Origin: Lophius americanus
Taxonomy: Eukaryota > Chordata > Actinopteri > Lophiiformes > Lophiidae
Assembly (NCBI GenBank): GCA_037951165.1
Contig: JBBDHG010000110.1
Coordinates: 186,001-250,000 of the forward strand
Length of the DNA stretch: 64,000 nt
Reading direction: 5' to 3'
In this document: in pieces, positions 25,548-36,892 of the stretch
Layout: each line of letters opens with the position of its first letter
Position numbering within the stretch: the first letter of the stretch is position 1
The notes under the pieces: model-generated
Database searches by the model: none
What the model was told of the DNA's origin: nothing
What the model saw: only the letters and a program-made list of their open reading frames with translations
Program-made: the position numbers and the translations under genes

Positions 25548-25648
25548 CTTGTGGTAGTCCTGCTCCAGTCTGGAGTCCGAGCCCGCTCCCTGCTTGTACT
25601 TGTTCATCTTCAGCTTCATCTGCCTGGTCCTCTCCTCCATGTCCATAC
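25548..25648 (-). CDS. rims2: rims2 exon M: basic helical linker
   Basis: Exon of 101 bp, entered in phase 1 and left in phase 0. It encodes MDMEERTRQMKLKMNKYKQ, then GAGSDSRLEQDYHK. This is a RIM2-diagnostic segment: mammalian RIM2 has '...EERTRQMKLK(I/M)NKYKQ', while RIM1 has 'MKMKVHRFKQ'. The acceptor CTGCTCAG and donor AAG|gtaaaa are strong. Joined directly to exon L the boundary codon is AGT (Ser). Joined to any of the upstream phase-1 cassettes it is GGT (Gly). Confidence 0.96.
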
Positions 25649-26149
25649 CTGAGCAGAGAGACAGGGGGCTGTCAGACGGGGTCTGATGCAGCGAGGGAGG
25701 CCTGATGGAGGGACATACTGTTGTGGAAGGAGACAAGCTGCTGCTGAGCTATGAGCCATGAGTTATGACGGGGACAGATCTAATGGGCACAAGCTGAATG
25801 GTTGGCTGCATCAAAAGAGAAACAAAAACAAATGCAGACTGGTACACAGCTACATTCACAATTGTCATATTCTAAAGAAAAAGAATGACCAAAGTGTTGA
25901 AATAATTCACTCCAAATACATAAAATAGCATCTTTGAAAGCCAATAATACAACTGGAGCTATGCTGTTGTCCTTGACAGCGAGGATATATCACAGAAAAG
26001 TCCTCAGCCCCCTGCGTTGCACAAGCGATCACTCTGTTTGCAATCAAATTAAATGGGAAGTTATGACCGCAAATAGTGTTTTTCATATAAAACTCCTCCT
26101 AGTGAGTAAAATATAAATTATTTGAGTAAAATAAACACTTCAAAGAAAA

Positions 26150-26540
26150 ATGTTGTCAAGTTGATTCATATGCACCAAATTTGGATTCAATTTGACCAAT
26201 GGTTATAAAGTTATGTCTAAAAAACATGTCTTTTTGTAAAAAAAAAGAAAAGAAAAAGAAGCTCCTTCTATTGGATAAAATATGAACTACCAGAGTTTCA
26301 TATGACATATGCAAGGAAGATCTTCGGGAGTATATGCATGTGCACCAAATTTGGACTAAATCAGATGAATTGATGAGAAATTATGGCCCAAAAACTTTTG
26401 GAGACAAAGCCTTCACTAGAGTCGGAAATATATAAACGACCTTTCCCAAAATCAGTCCAGTTGTTCCTCCCGATAAGGTCAATTTGGTTATAGAATGCGA
26501 AAATGAGGCATGGAATAGTTTTTGAATTATCGCGTTAGAC
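26150..26540. repeat. Interspersed repeat with GCACCAAATTTGGA motif
   Basis: Two internal copies of CATATGCACCAAATTTGGAT-like sequence (about 26168 and 26338), each followed by a 'CAATTTGACCAATGG'-like or 'AATCAGATGAATTGATG'-like segment and 'AAAGTTATG'. Related segments occur at 11730-12070, 33010-33150, 35690-36000 and 58690-59110 in both orientations. Confidence 0.6.
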
Positions 26541-27583
26541 AAAGGATCTGCGGCGGCGGCAGAAGCGGCGAAGAACATATGACGTCCAATACTGGCTGGG
26601 ACCCACGTCGGAACACATTTTGCTTGCCAATGTAAGTAAATGCCAATCCAGCAAATGAAATTCCTGATTGATCCAACTAAATTGCTAACCCATCTCCTTC
26701 CCAGCTCAGTTTGAAAAATCCCTTTGTTTTTACCTCTTTCATTGTTTTCCTGCATCATCGTTCTTTCTCATCTCATCTTCTCCTCAATTCTATTTAACCA
26801 CTGCTACAAATTGCTTCATAGAGACATCATGCCAGAATCAATGCAAAAACCTATCCTTTTTCTCTTTCTTTTTTGGGGTCAATAATGCCATGATATTATG
26901 CCCAAATCCTGTTTTATGCAACTTTTAAGAAAATAAAAGAAAATAAATTGACCTCACAGTTAATGCTTTCTGCTGAAACTGCATCTAAAATCTCCATTGT
27001 CTCCACTCCCGCTCCACTTTTGTGTCACATGACAGCGATGATGAAGAACAGGTGAATGAATACATACCAGAGCCATGCACAGACAGAGGTAAAAAAAAAA
27101 GAAAAGCAGGACAAACTGAGAGTAGATGAATGACTGGTGAATCCAATAGAATCTATTCTTTGATTCTCTTAGCTAGTTTTTTTTATTACCGTTTCAAGTA
27201 GTGGACAGTAACTTATTACATTTACTCAAGCACAAATGTTAGGAAATATTCTACTTCCTACTCCACTAAATGTGTCTGATAGCCGTAGTTAAGAGTTACT
27301 TTTCAGAATACATGTTTTCTTTCCCTTCTTTTCTACTGAAAACCATTGATTTCCAAATTGTTGATTGAGTGTTTTTTTAAAGCTTGAGAACAATCTCAAA
27401 TAACTTATTTAAAAAACGCCCAGAGTTATCTATGGGGCGCCATTGGTAAAAGCAGCACATGCTGATTTTAACAGTAACATTTTACCGCATTTAGCTCCAA
27501 ATGTTAAATCTAAATCTAAATGTTGGACTTAAAATGGTTCTAAAATATGCTCAATGCGAAAAAACGCTTATATCTATGCTAAA

Positions 27584-27926
27584 TGTTGGCCTTTTTGCAC
27601 CAGGGGCATTTTCTGAACCAGCTCTGGGCCAGTGCCTAACTTGGTGTAACCTTGATCCCTAAAAAATGGCCGCTTAAGAAAAGCTTGCTGTGTTAAGAGC
27701 AAGAAGCGGTAACGTCAGGGACTGGGGGCAGGGTTTTTTTTAGCATCAAAAGTTTTTGTCCGCCATGTTTGAGAAGCCTAAGTGAGCAAATGTCTCGTCT
27801 ACGTGAAATAGCAAAGATCATGTAACTTAACCGAGTCGGTTTCATTATCACTGGTTTGTTGTGGAACCGTTCGAAAAAGTTCTGTTTTTTATAAAAAAAA
27901 CTGGCTTGGTGCAAAAAGGGACGGAG
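27584..27926. mobile_element. Nested MITE, TIR GGCCTTTTTGCACCA
   Basis: The left end TTGGCCTTTTTGCACCAGGG and right end CTTGGTGCAAAAAGGGACG are inverted. The interior has CTGAACCAGCTCTGGGCCAG. The ends resemble a widespread vertebrate hAT-derived MITE family; that assignment is inference. Confidence 0.65.
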
Positions 27927-28037
27927 TTTATAAAAGAGGTTTTCTTCATCCGGCTTTTATTTTATATATATCCGCTGATGTCAGGGTAAACTGCCATATT
28001 TTATTTAACATTCAAGATTTAGATTTAACATTAGATA

Positions 28038-28040
28038 TAA

Positions 28041-28072
<32 letters not shown>

Positions 28073-28090
28073 GCATATATATATATCTAG
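28038..28090. repeat. (TA)n microsatellite
   Basis: More than 20 TA dinucleotides, interrupted once, in the right part of the inverted-repeat element. Confidence 0.9.
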
Positions 28091-29389
28091 CATTTGGAGC
28101 TAAATGTGGCTGCTAAGATCAGCTTGTGCTACTTTACAAACGGCGCCCCCATAGTTATCCCCTTAAAGCATCTTCACAAAGTTGAACGCAGGCAGATCAT
28201 ATGAAAAGTTGACTTTTTTTCAGATACCTGCATCTCTATCGACGGGCTGAGGATGATCTCTTAGAATAAACTACCAAGCAGCATAAAGTCAGCTTTTAGC
28301 ATCACCAGCAGTCACATTTAACATTAATATCAACACATTAATATACTGTATAAGGGTGAAACACAGCTTTTCACGGTGCAATGAGTGCTTTTATTTTTCA
28401 GACTTAAAGTTCATTTTGCGGATAATTATTTCCCTTTAGTTAAGTTTGAATGCAGGACTATTACTTGTAGTAATAGATATTTTTACTCAGTGGTATTATT
28501 ACTTTTGCTGTAGGAAAAGGATCGGAATAATTTGGAATGAAACGACACGTGGCTAAAATAGAAAATCTCCTTCAAGGGATCACTTTAAAACAAAAAGGAA
28601 TAGTTTGACTTTTTTGGGAAATACACATTGATTTTCTCTCAGGGAGTCCGATACCGCTCTCATGTTTGTACGGTAAATATAGATGAAAGCCAGCAGATGG
28701 TTAGCTGCGCCGTGCTTCTCTGCACCTTTACTTAATTAGAACAATATATTACATTTGTCTTCTCGCCGAAATCTTTTCTAGTAACCTGGCAACCATGATT
28801 ACCAGAATCACGTGTCCTTAAAAGAGTTCACAAGAGCACTTCTTGGAGACTATAGACTACATCTGTGACTGACAGATCATATAATTCTTCCATCAGTTTG
28901 ACTGTTTGAGTGCATTCAAACCAACATTTCACAATGTGGTCTACTATGAGTAATCAGTTGCGGATAAATAAAGAGCCCAAAGACAGCCAAAGATGATGAT
29001 TTGAAACAATTGACTGTCAAAATCCACACACTGCTCGGGTAAATGTACCTACAGTGTACTAAATTTGTTATGCTGCGGGAGTTTTTTGGTAGCCCCGAAA
29101 GCTACAAGACCCGCTGCTCACAATGGCGCGACCATGAGCATGCTTCCGTGAACTGTAGTCGTGCAGACGGTCCGCAGCAGAAGCACAGCGTGTGAAATGG
29201 CAACGAGGCTGGAGGCATCATCTACAGAACAATTCAGAGCGCAGCACACGAACAGCAGGAGAGTATGGAGGCCAGAGAAAGGATGGTTGAGATGAAGGCT
29301 GGCGAGTCGGGGAGAGCAAGCCGGAAGGATGTATAGAGTGAGTAAAATGAGAAGAAGTAGAGGAGGCCGAGTCTTAGAGGAAAGAAGAT

Positions 29390-29392
<3 letters not shown>

Positions 29393-29420
<28 letters not shown>

Positions 29421-29421
29421 G
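29393..29421. repeat. (GAA)n microsatellite
   Basis: About nine GAA repeats in a longer purine-rich block. Confidence 0.85.
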
Positions 29422-29428
29422 GACAGAC

Positions 29429-29461
29429 CTGAGTTCGTCCAACTTGGTGAGTCCACGTCTT
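29429..29461 (-). CDS. rims2: Possible rims2 33-nt cassette exon
   Basis: A 33-nt segment bounded by GATCCCAG and CTCAG|gtctgt. Entered in phase 1 it is open and leaves in phase 1, encoding KDVDSPSWTNS before the split codon. It therefore fits between exon L and exon M without a frame change. The pyrimidine-rich stretch (CTTCCTCTCCTCTGTCTGTG on the gene strand) is 30-50 nt from the acceptor, which is weak support. Like the two other candidates in this stretch, it begins AAG directly after the acceptor AG. Confidence 0.33.
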
Positions 29462-30124
29462 CTGGGATCACATCACAGAATGGACAGACACAGACAGAGG
29501 AGAGGAAGATGGATGTGAGAGGATGCACAAAGGGTCAGGACAGGGGAGACAGAAAGGACCAAGACGGAAGGAGGGCGGCCTCCACCATCACTGTGGTCAC
29601 GGAGGTTTAGCGGGTCCGAGTGAGGAGGAAGAGGATGAAGGGAGGGAGGGACACGACACGACGACAATACGGCACAACAATGACAGAACAACGGGCACTG
29701 AACACAGAAAATCATAGAGTGCACCAAGAACACACCAGCATGAGCACAGAGTCGAGGGTTCGAGGCCGGGAGAGGCTGAGGGTGAGATAAGTCATCAGAA
29801 ATAAGAAAGTGGACAGGAAGGAGGTTGTGAAGGTGAGGTCCTGTGCTTTAAAGGGAGAAGAGCTGAAACAGGAAAGAGGTGTTAATATCCCGAAAACAGG
29901 AAAGACCTCTGAGGATAGGGGAGAGAGGGGGGGGGGGGAGGGAGAGAGGAGAAGTGGATGTCACTTGAGTCTGTATGGAGGCAACTGTGGGGAGGGAAAA
30001 AAAAAAGAAGAAGAAGAAGACAAAGCAGCAAGCGCACAAAAGTGAGAGCCGACTACCTCACAGAGCTTCAGCACAAATTTGAAAATTGACTAAATTCTCA
30101 GTGTGATCTGAGTCCAGAGGACGG

Positions 30125-30126
<2 letters not shown>

Positions 30127-30162
<36 letters not shown>

Positions 30163-30176
30163 GCACACACACACAT
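30127..30176. repeat. (CA)n microsatellite
   Basis: About 23 CA dinucleotides, nearly uninterrupted to 30160 and imperfect afterwards. Confidence 0.95.
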
Positions 30177-31128
30177 ATTTATGCAAACACACGCACACAA
30201 TCGTCTGCTACCGCGTCTTTCTTAAAGAGGGTTATGCAACAACAAGATCGCCTCGCTCTTGTCTCTGTTTCTTCCGATCACGTATTTCACCCTCCTCTTA
30301 TTATTCACGTCCTCGCTCAGCCTGCTAAGACCCCAGAGAATTCAAGCGAGGATTCTGTTTCCCCGCTCCGTCTTTCCAAAACAGAACTCTGCCATAAGTT
30401 CTCCATCAGCAGTCAAAACATTTCCATTATTTGATCCACTACCTTCGTCCTACCTTTGGCGCCGTTCCCAGCTTCCTCTCTATCCTGGAGTCTGGACAAA
30501 TCGACACTGACAGCCAGGAGGGCAGAACCAGACCACTCGGATCAGACTGCACCTTCATACCCCCTTATGCCGAATTTGCATTTGGTTTAATTAGAACTCC
30601 ATTAGGGTGAATAATTAAGTGTCACATGAATAAAAAACACAATGAGAGATGCCTCAACAGCTTTCTCCTACTCCTGGTAGAGAACATCACCTCATTAGAG
30701 CTTCAAGTGATGATGAGGAGAGACAGCGGCTCTTTTTTTCCTCACTTCACCTGCATCATGTGGGTCATCAGGACAAGAGCGATACATTCAGACCGAAGTA
30801 AGTGTGAAGAACCGGAGCAAGTCCATGTGGAGAGTGGTCTCTGTGTTAATACTGGTAATAACATGTCGTATTTATTCCTTCAACGGCATCAGCAAACAAC
30901 AAGATGTTCCCGATAATTCAGTTTTCACTCTATGGAGGTACCCAGAATTCCACAGTAACAAACGGGTCAGCATGACTCAGTGTTATCCAGGCCCAACGTG
31001 CCGTTGTACAAAAAAACTAAATATCACAATGGAGTGTTTACTAAAAAAAACAACAACAAATTCTATGAAATGCTGGATTAAAAAAATCTGTGTTTATTAT
31101 CAAGTTTTTTTAGGATGTAGCTTCATAC

Positions 31129-31455
31129 CTCGGTACCACTTAACAAGAGAACTACCTTAATGAATGATTTCAGATCGGTTCATGATGTGGTTTGTAATTA
31201 AGTGTTAACACCTTGTAAATAATTAATAACTGTTATAAGAAACTTATAAGACATTTTTCAATAGTCATTGCAGGATCAATATTCAGTTAGCGACAGATCA
31301 ATGTAACCTTGTTTTAGTAAGAGTTACAGCAACTTATTAATGATTATTATTAATGATTAATGATGATAATGTTCAAAACCTTCTTAATAAAGCAGTTATA
31401 AACCATTAATAAACCTATTCCAAAGGTGGTCTCATTGTAAAGCGGTGACCATAAC
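31129..31455. mobile_element. Short TIR element related to the one at 11 kb
   Basis: The left end (CGGTACCACTTAACAAGAGA at about 31129) and the reverse complement of the right end (GGTCACCGCTTTACAATGAG) are inverted repeats. They share the GGTACCAC...AAnAnGACCACC pattern with the 11078-12150 element. Internal TTAATAAnnAT motifs suggest a deletion derivative of that family. Confidence 0.6.
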
Positions 31456-32309
31456 ACTGTGTGCCTCATCGACTTCTATAAAAATAATATTAGTTATAAT
31501 AATAATAAGGATAATAATAAAAAATGTCATTGTATAGCACCTTTAAAAATTACTGTTACAAATTACAAAGTGCTTTGTAACAGTCAAACATATATTTTAC
31601 ATATGTTGTAAATTGTGGAAAATATGTAAAAATATTTAAAAACAATGTAATGAAAAGTCAAAATAAAGCCAATCAATACAAAAAAATATAATGAATTTGA
31701 TGAAGCGATGAAGAATTTGTGTGTTTGTTGTGGTCGAAAGATTAAATACTGCTAATGTGGAGCAGTGAAAAATCGGTCGTGAAGGTCACACAAACCCAGT
31801 GAGGAGGAGGAGGAGTGTGAAAGCAGTATGAAGGTGGCCGAGCTGGAAAAGCAGGACGGCGCTTAGTCAGCTTGATGTCAGGATGAATAGAGGTTAACAA
31901 AATATGCAGAGACAAAGACGAATAGAACAATAAAGGCCCGAGGAGTTTAAAGAGGGACAAAGGGAACGAGGAGGGTGTAGAAGACTAAGTGATGACTATT
32001 ATCACAGAGGCCATGTCTGATCCGCTGAGCCTTGATAGCCCACAGCACCAGACTACACCTTACAGCAGCACATTTATCAGGCAGACACTGCCTGAGGATG
32101 GGGGAGGAGTCAAATTTTTAATGTGTCATAGTGTAACAAAACAAACATACAACAATAACTAAATCGGTGTTCATCGGATTCCACGATCACATATTTCTAA
32201 AAAACTATGGATGCTATGTTGGAGGAGGTGTTCTGTCTGTCTGTTCATGTCCACCACTTCGTTTCAGCACCATGGACAGTGTCTGAACTGCATGGACCGT
32301 AAATAGATT

Positions 32310-32485
32310 GCGCATATAGTGCATCTTTTTAGTCCGACTGTCCACTCAAAGGGCTTTTCTACACCATTCGGCCACTGACACACATTCATTCTGGTGGCAG
32401 AGGTTACCATACAAGCCCCTCCTACTAATCAGGAGCGAAGGTCATTCACACAATCACTCACACCAGTGGGAGCAAATGAGGGCTC
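32310..32485 (-). mobile_element. Truncated copy of the SINE at 3.2 kb
   Basis: It carries GTCCACTCAAAGGGCTTTTC, CACACATTCATTCTGG, ACTAATCAGGAGCGAAGG and CAATCACTCACACCAGTGGG in the same order as the 3226-3548 element. It lacks the tRNA-like head with its A and B boxes. Confidence 0.65.
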
Positions 32486-33009
32486 AGTTTTATGATCGGT
32501 ATTATCCGTTTTATAGCAAAATATGGTAATATATTACAGTTATATGTGTATGTCATCCATCTTTTTCTTTAAGAGATTTGACAGATTGATCGTTTATCTA
32601 CTTTAGAATGTATCTCCCTTAATTTCGTACACTTTCTTTGCTGTTTAAGTTTCTTGAACTCGCTAATGAGCGAGTTCACAGAAAGACAGCATTTCTCAGA
32701 ATACACGCCCACTAAGACAAAAGAATGCAGCGAAGTATTCTTACAATAATTAGAACAGTGCCAGATCATATCATTTCTGACCTACATCGCAAAGTTTGAC
32801 ATGTTTAAATCTCAAATGTTTGTCCTTGTTTTTTAACAATATATAAGATACAGTCTGTGTGACTATTCTGAGGGTGACTCCACTTTCCCTGCGATAAGTT
32901 TTGAGTCTCTTATTTCGTAATTAAAACCCTGAATAGTCTGGGGTTTTTCTGAAATCATCGCCACGGATACATGTTAATTTTTTAATGGATCCTTTTCAAA
33001 TGTTTAGTG

Positions 33010-33150
33010 CAATGCTTTAGTGCGGGGGAAGAACTGGATTGATTCTGGGAAAGGTCAGTTGCATATATCTGCCACTAGGGGGAGCTTCATATAAGTTTCC
33101 AGGTCTTTAATTTGTCCAAATTTGGTGCACAGTGTGTCAAATGTAATGGA
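33010..33150. repeat. Interspersed repeat fragment, CAAATTTGGTGCA motif
   Basis: GAAGAACTGGATTGATTCTG, CAGTTGCATATATCTGCCAC and GTCCAAATTTGGTGCAC match in order the 58.7-59.05 kb copy. Confidence 0.6.
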
Positions 33151-35689
33151 TACAGTATATTTTCATTACATTATCAGTGTGTGATTTGTTCAGTTTTGGT
33201 TCGTATTGCCTTTGCAAATAATCTTTCAAAGCACCACTTATCTTGTTAAGGGTTGTGGGCCGGAGCCCGACCCAGCTTACTTTAGGCTAGAGTACATCAT
33301 GGAGAATACGCCAGTTCATCACAGGCCAAACAAAAGAGACAAAAAACCTTAACTGACGAGCAATTTAGAGTCTACAATTATCATATATTAGATGTTTTTG
33401 GACAGTGGGAGGAAGCTGAAGAAAATATGAATCAATATTTATACTATTTATTTTGGGGGTGACAAAGGAGATTTTTTTTAAAGTGTGGTCCTGGATCCTA
33501 CACCATCAACTATTTCCTCTATCTCTATCATATTGTGCCTCACATGAACTATAATCTGGAGCAGTGGGAGCTGGATGCTTGTTGCGTTGCGTCTCCATGC
33601 CAACAACATCTAGCTATTTTTAAAGAGAAGCCACATTGTTAACTGGGTGTACTTTTTAGGCAAAGTGGCATCTTCTGCAAAATAGATGTTTTTTGTTTTC
33701 ATTAGCATGATTTTGACATTTAATATCAATCGGCTCCTTTGACGCACTCAGTTTAATTTTGTGAAAGTGCTGGGGGGGTGGGGTGGGGGGAGATGAAGCA
33801 TCTTCTGATGGCTCACATTCCTTATGTTGCCCTTCTTCTAATTTTTTTTTTTTTTTTAACTGCTTGCTGGCATCAATTTCCGAAAAAAAGAACAAAATCA
33901 ATAATAAAATCAATTGGCTTGATGGGCTAAATCTTTAACATAATGCCTTTGGGCTGTTTTTAATTAAGTAGATGTCCGAATGAATGACAAATCAGAGCTC
34001 ATCTGTGATCTAATGGGTTTTTTCTTGTGTGCTTCTCTCTCCTCCTGTGGGCGTGGCCTCACAAACGTGACTCCTGGTTCAGTTCCACACCTTACTCCCA
34101 TCATCCAAATCTTCTGCTGCAGTACATCAACCTACAAAAAACTCCTCGTCATTTCACACCGCCACATCCGCGGTAGATGTATTAGCTTCTTGGACAATTG
34201 TATTATTCTTGTATTTTTCCTCATGAGATTTTTTACTTCAGCATATTAATTGGTCACATTTGTGATTTAGAAACCTCCAGCGAATCTTCCCTAACTAGAA
34301 CTATACCTTAAGCTGTGCCGTCCACAGATGGACCAAGCCAAATCACCAACCTGCAATATGCCTTCCTCATCCCTTTGCTGCATCTTTCCCTTTTTCCAGT
34401 TTTTTTTAATTTTCTTTACATTCTCTGAGTCTGATCCAGTCAGTAATATGAGCTAACAATAACATTCTAGTTTACTGCGAAGAAACGCTTCTGCTTGGCT
34501 CTTTCAGTCTCACCACCAATGACTCAAGACGGAATAAAATGCATTATTTTTAAACATGGCATCTTGGGCAAAAAGAAAAAAAAAATCACCAAACACAAGA
34601 AAAAACCACAAAAGGTTTTGACCACGATGGGTCCTCCTCTGGGCCTGATCTAGAGCCCTCGCTTCAGGTTTCACAGCATCTGGAATTCACCTGGGGTTTA
34701 CTAATTTATAACATAGATCACCTGACAACACCCCCTTTTTTTTTGTCTCGCTGTTTTTGAATATCCCACTTTTTGTTTTTGTTTTAGGCAGCACACCTTT
34801 TTTGGAAGTCAGGGCTATAAGATGTATCCGACGTCATTATTGCAAATAAAATTCTGTTGGCATTACATGTCAACCAGTGACATCAATGAAGCTTAATACC
34901 CGGGATATGAAGTTTTCACTGAAGTACAATAATCCAGTACAGCAAACACAGTACTTCAAGAATCCGTGAGGCCATGAATGAATCCACACATTTTATGCTT
35001 CCCTGAAATATCAGCATCTCACCAGACATCACACTTCAAGGACGTGTGACGTTGTGCTCAGACGCTTTCATAATCATTTCTTTAATTTGTGAAAAGAAAT
35101 CAGAATCAACAGAAGCATCGGCTGCATGCTGCACTGCAAAACCACACCAAGAACGGAGAGAAAAAAAGAATGGCGCCATCCAGAGGCTGACTTAAGGAAC
35201 AATTCTGCAGAACCATGTAAAATATGGAAAAGTAGGCTGTCCTGGTATTGAACCCCCTGCTTTTAAGAATGTTTGTAACATTCAGAATCTGTAGTATGTC
35301 CTCCAGGTCTGACTGTGGTAAGGCTGGATTCCAGTAGATAAAAGTCCAAGCAGACAGAGGGACAGCGAGGAAAAACTCCACAAAGACGGATCACTTCAGT
35401 AGAAGAAGGTTTAGACTTTTGAAGATACACACCTTTATATGAGTCCATGAATAAGAATCATATTCTACGTATATTCTTATCCCTATGAAGAATTTCCCTT
35501 TTACTTTGGTGATAGAAATTCCCTGTGTGGTAAGTCTCCGTGAGTTTCGTTGAAGGACATTAGATCACGTCTCAATTACATTGAGTTCTGGATTGTTTAC
35601 CTCAGAGTTTCTCAAAAACATTGTTTCAGCAATAAAAAAAAAGTATAAGGAGTCCAGAAAATGTATTTGCAGTATTTGACTGGGGGTCA

Positions 35690-36000
35690 CGTGAAATTTC
35701 ATTGTGTCAATTCATTTGAGCTAAATCTAGACACAAATGCACGTACGGTTATTTATGGACGAGAAACTGTTTTCCACAAAAGGCCCCTCTATTGGATTTA
35801 ATATGAACTATAATAATGATATATGAACAAAATACAAGATAGATCTCCTTGTGTTGATTCATTTGAGCCAAATTGGACATAATCGGAGATACGGTTGGTA
35901 AACAACGGTCAAAACTTTGTGATTTTTGCAAAAAACAAACCCAAAAAACAAATGTGCTTGATGCCGTTCAAATGGAGTAAATTTGGACTAAATCGAAATT
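35690..36000. repeat. Interspersed repeat fragment, CCAAATTGGACATAATCGG motif
   Basis: Contains GTGTTGATTCATTTGAGCCA and GTAAATTTGGACTAAATCG, the same modules as the 26.2-kb copy in the same orientation. Confidence 0.55.
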
Positions 36001-36805
36001 ACCTATTAGCCATTAGGGGCGAGGTCGTCACAGGGTCATTATGTACTGGGTGACAGAGAGGTGTAGAGTCAGAGTAGAGCCAATGCCACAAATATGTAGC
36101 TGAGATCAAGCGGAATCAGAATCATTCAAATGGATTTTGTCTATCTGTGTATGTATTTCTATATAGGACAATTATGAAACTCGTTTTGTACGAGGCAGAT
36201 AAGCAGCGTTGTCATGGTGACATCACCACAATGTTTGCAGTGCCACGTCTGTGTTTCTGAAGTTGATTATTGTTGGTTGCAATTGAACACAACGGTTAAG
36301 TTATATTTAAATGTTTCTGTGTTAGGTTCAAGCACAGAAATAATAAGTCAGAAGCTGTTTGTTACCCTGTGACTTATTATTCACTTTTATTGGGTTTTAC
36401 ATAAACAGATCTTTTGGGAGGTTTAATATTATAGTGTTTTAATAAAATTTATGTACAGTACTTACGTAAGTTACTCATGATATGTTTCTTATTGATATTT
36501 GAATATTGTGTTCAATCTCTGTTTGGAGACACTTTCACGACTGCTGTTTTAATGACATTGGTTCCTGGTGGAGGCGTGTGCTTTCTGAAGGTTTTCTATC
36601 ACCACAATTAAGCTCCGTCCCCCACCATGATGCTCTAACTGCACTGTCAGGTGTACGCATCACATTTTCTGTTTGCTGTGAGAACACTATCAGGGTATAC
36701 TAATCGTGTTGGTTGATGATCATGGACTCATATTATTGATTGGAAAAGATTTTTCATGCTTATAAAATAAATCATGTCAGAAATCCTCATCAAGATCTAA
36801 CCAAC

Positions 36806-36892
36806 CTTTGTCGGCGAGGGAGGGGTGTGACTGTGTCCCTCCATTAGACAAGGAGCCATTCAGCCCTAGCTGTTGGTCCTCCCATTTCACTT
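36806..36892 (-). CDS. rims2: rims2 candidate 87-nt cassette exon
   Basis: An 87-nt open segment, entered and left in phase 1. With the A from exon L it reads KVKWEDQQLGLNGSLSNGG, then TQSHPSLADK, then G shared with exon M. The acceptor is TTGATGTAG and the donor AAAG|gttggt. The other two entry phases contain stops, so the open frame is exactly the one that fits the transcript. The first bases are AAG, making a TAGAAG tandem acceptor: use of the second AG would replace Lys-Val with Met. I do not recall this peptide from mammalian RIM2 with certainty. Composition (Gly/Ser/Asn/Gln) suits the disordered linker. Confidence 0.62.

Larger units (their letters stand above)
27424..28159. mobile_element. 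Inverted-repeat DNA element, outer TIRs about 100 bp
   Basis: The left arm (27424-27525: GTTATCTATGGGGCGCC, AGCAGCACATGCTGAT, ATTTAGCTCCAAATG) and right arm (28090-28159: CATTTGGAGCTAAATG, ATCAGCTTGTGCTACT, GGCGCCCCCATAGTTAT) are imperfect inverted repeats. The element is about 735 bp with no coding frame, and carries a second inverted-repeat element inside it. Confidence 0.75.
25649..29428 (-). other. rims2: rims2 intron sequence upstream (gene sense) of exon M
   Basis: Contains an interspersed repeat with CACCAAATTTGGA motifs (26150-26530), a nested inverted-repeat transposon pair (27424-28159), and diverged fish repeat fragments near 27187 and 28430. A minus-strand open frame over 26381-26758 overlaps the repeat and is not credible as a gene. 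Confidence 0.7.
29462..36805 (-). other. rims2: rims2 intron between two candidate cassettes
   Basis: About 7.3 kb. Holds a (CA)n tract (30127-30174), a small TIR element (31129-31455), a truncated SINE body (32310-32480) and CACCAAATTTGGA-family repeats (33010-33150, 35690-36000). A 91-codon minus-strand open frame at 35106-35381 is unrecognised. 30560-30780 has several homeodomain-type TAATTA sites and no repeat. Confidence 0.65.

Noticed and set aside
26381..26758. 125-codon minus-strand frame
   Set aside because: It overlaps the CACCAAATTTGGA interspersed repeat and has no recognisable domain or phase fit with rims2.
35106..35381. 91-codon minus-strand frame
   Set aside because: No splice sites that fit a rims2 phase and no recognisable domain. 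Likely chance.
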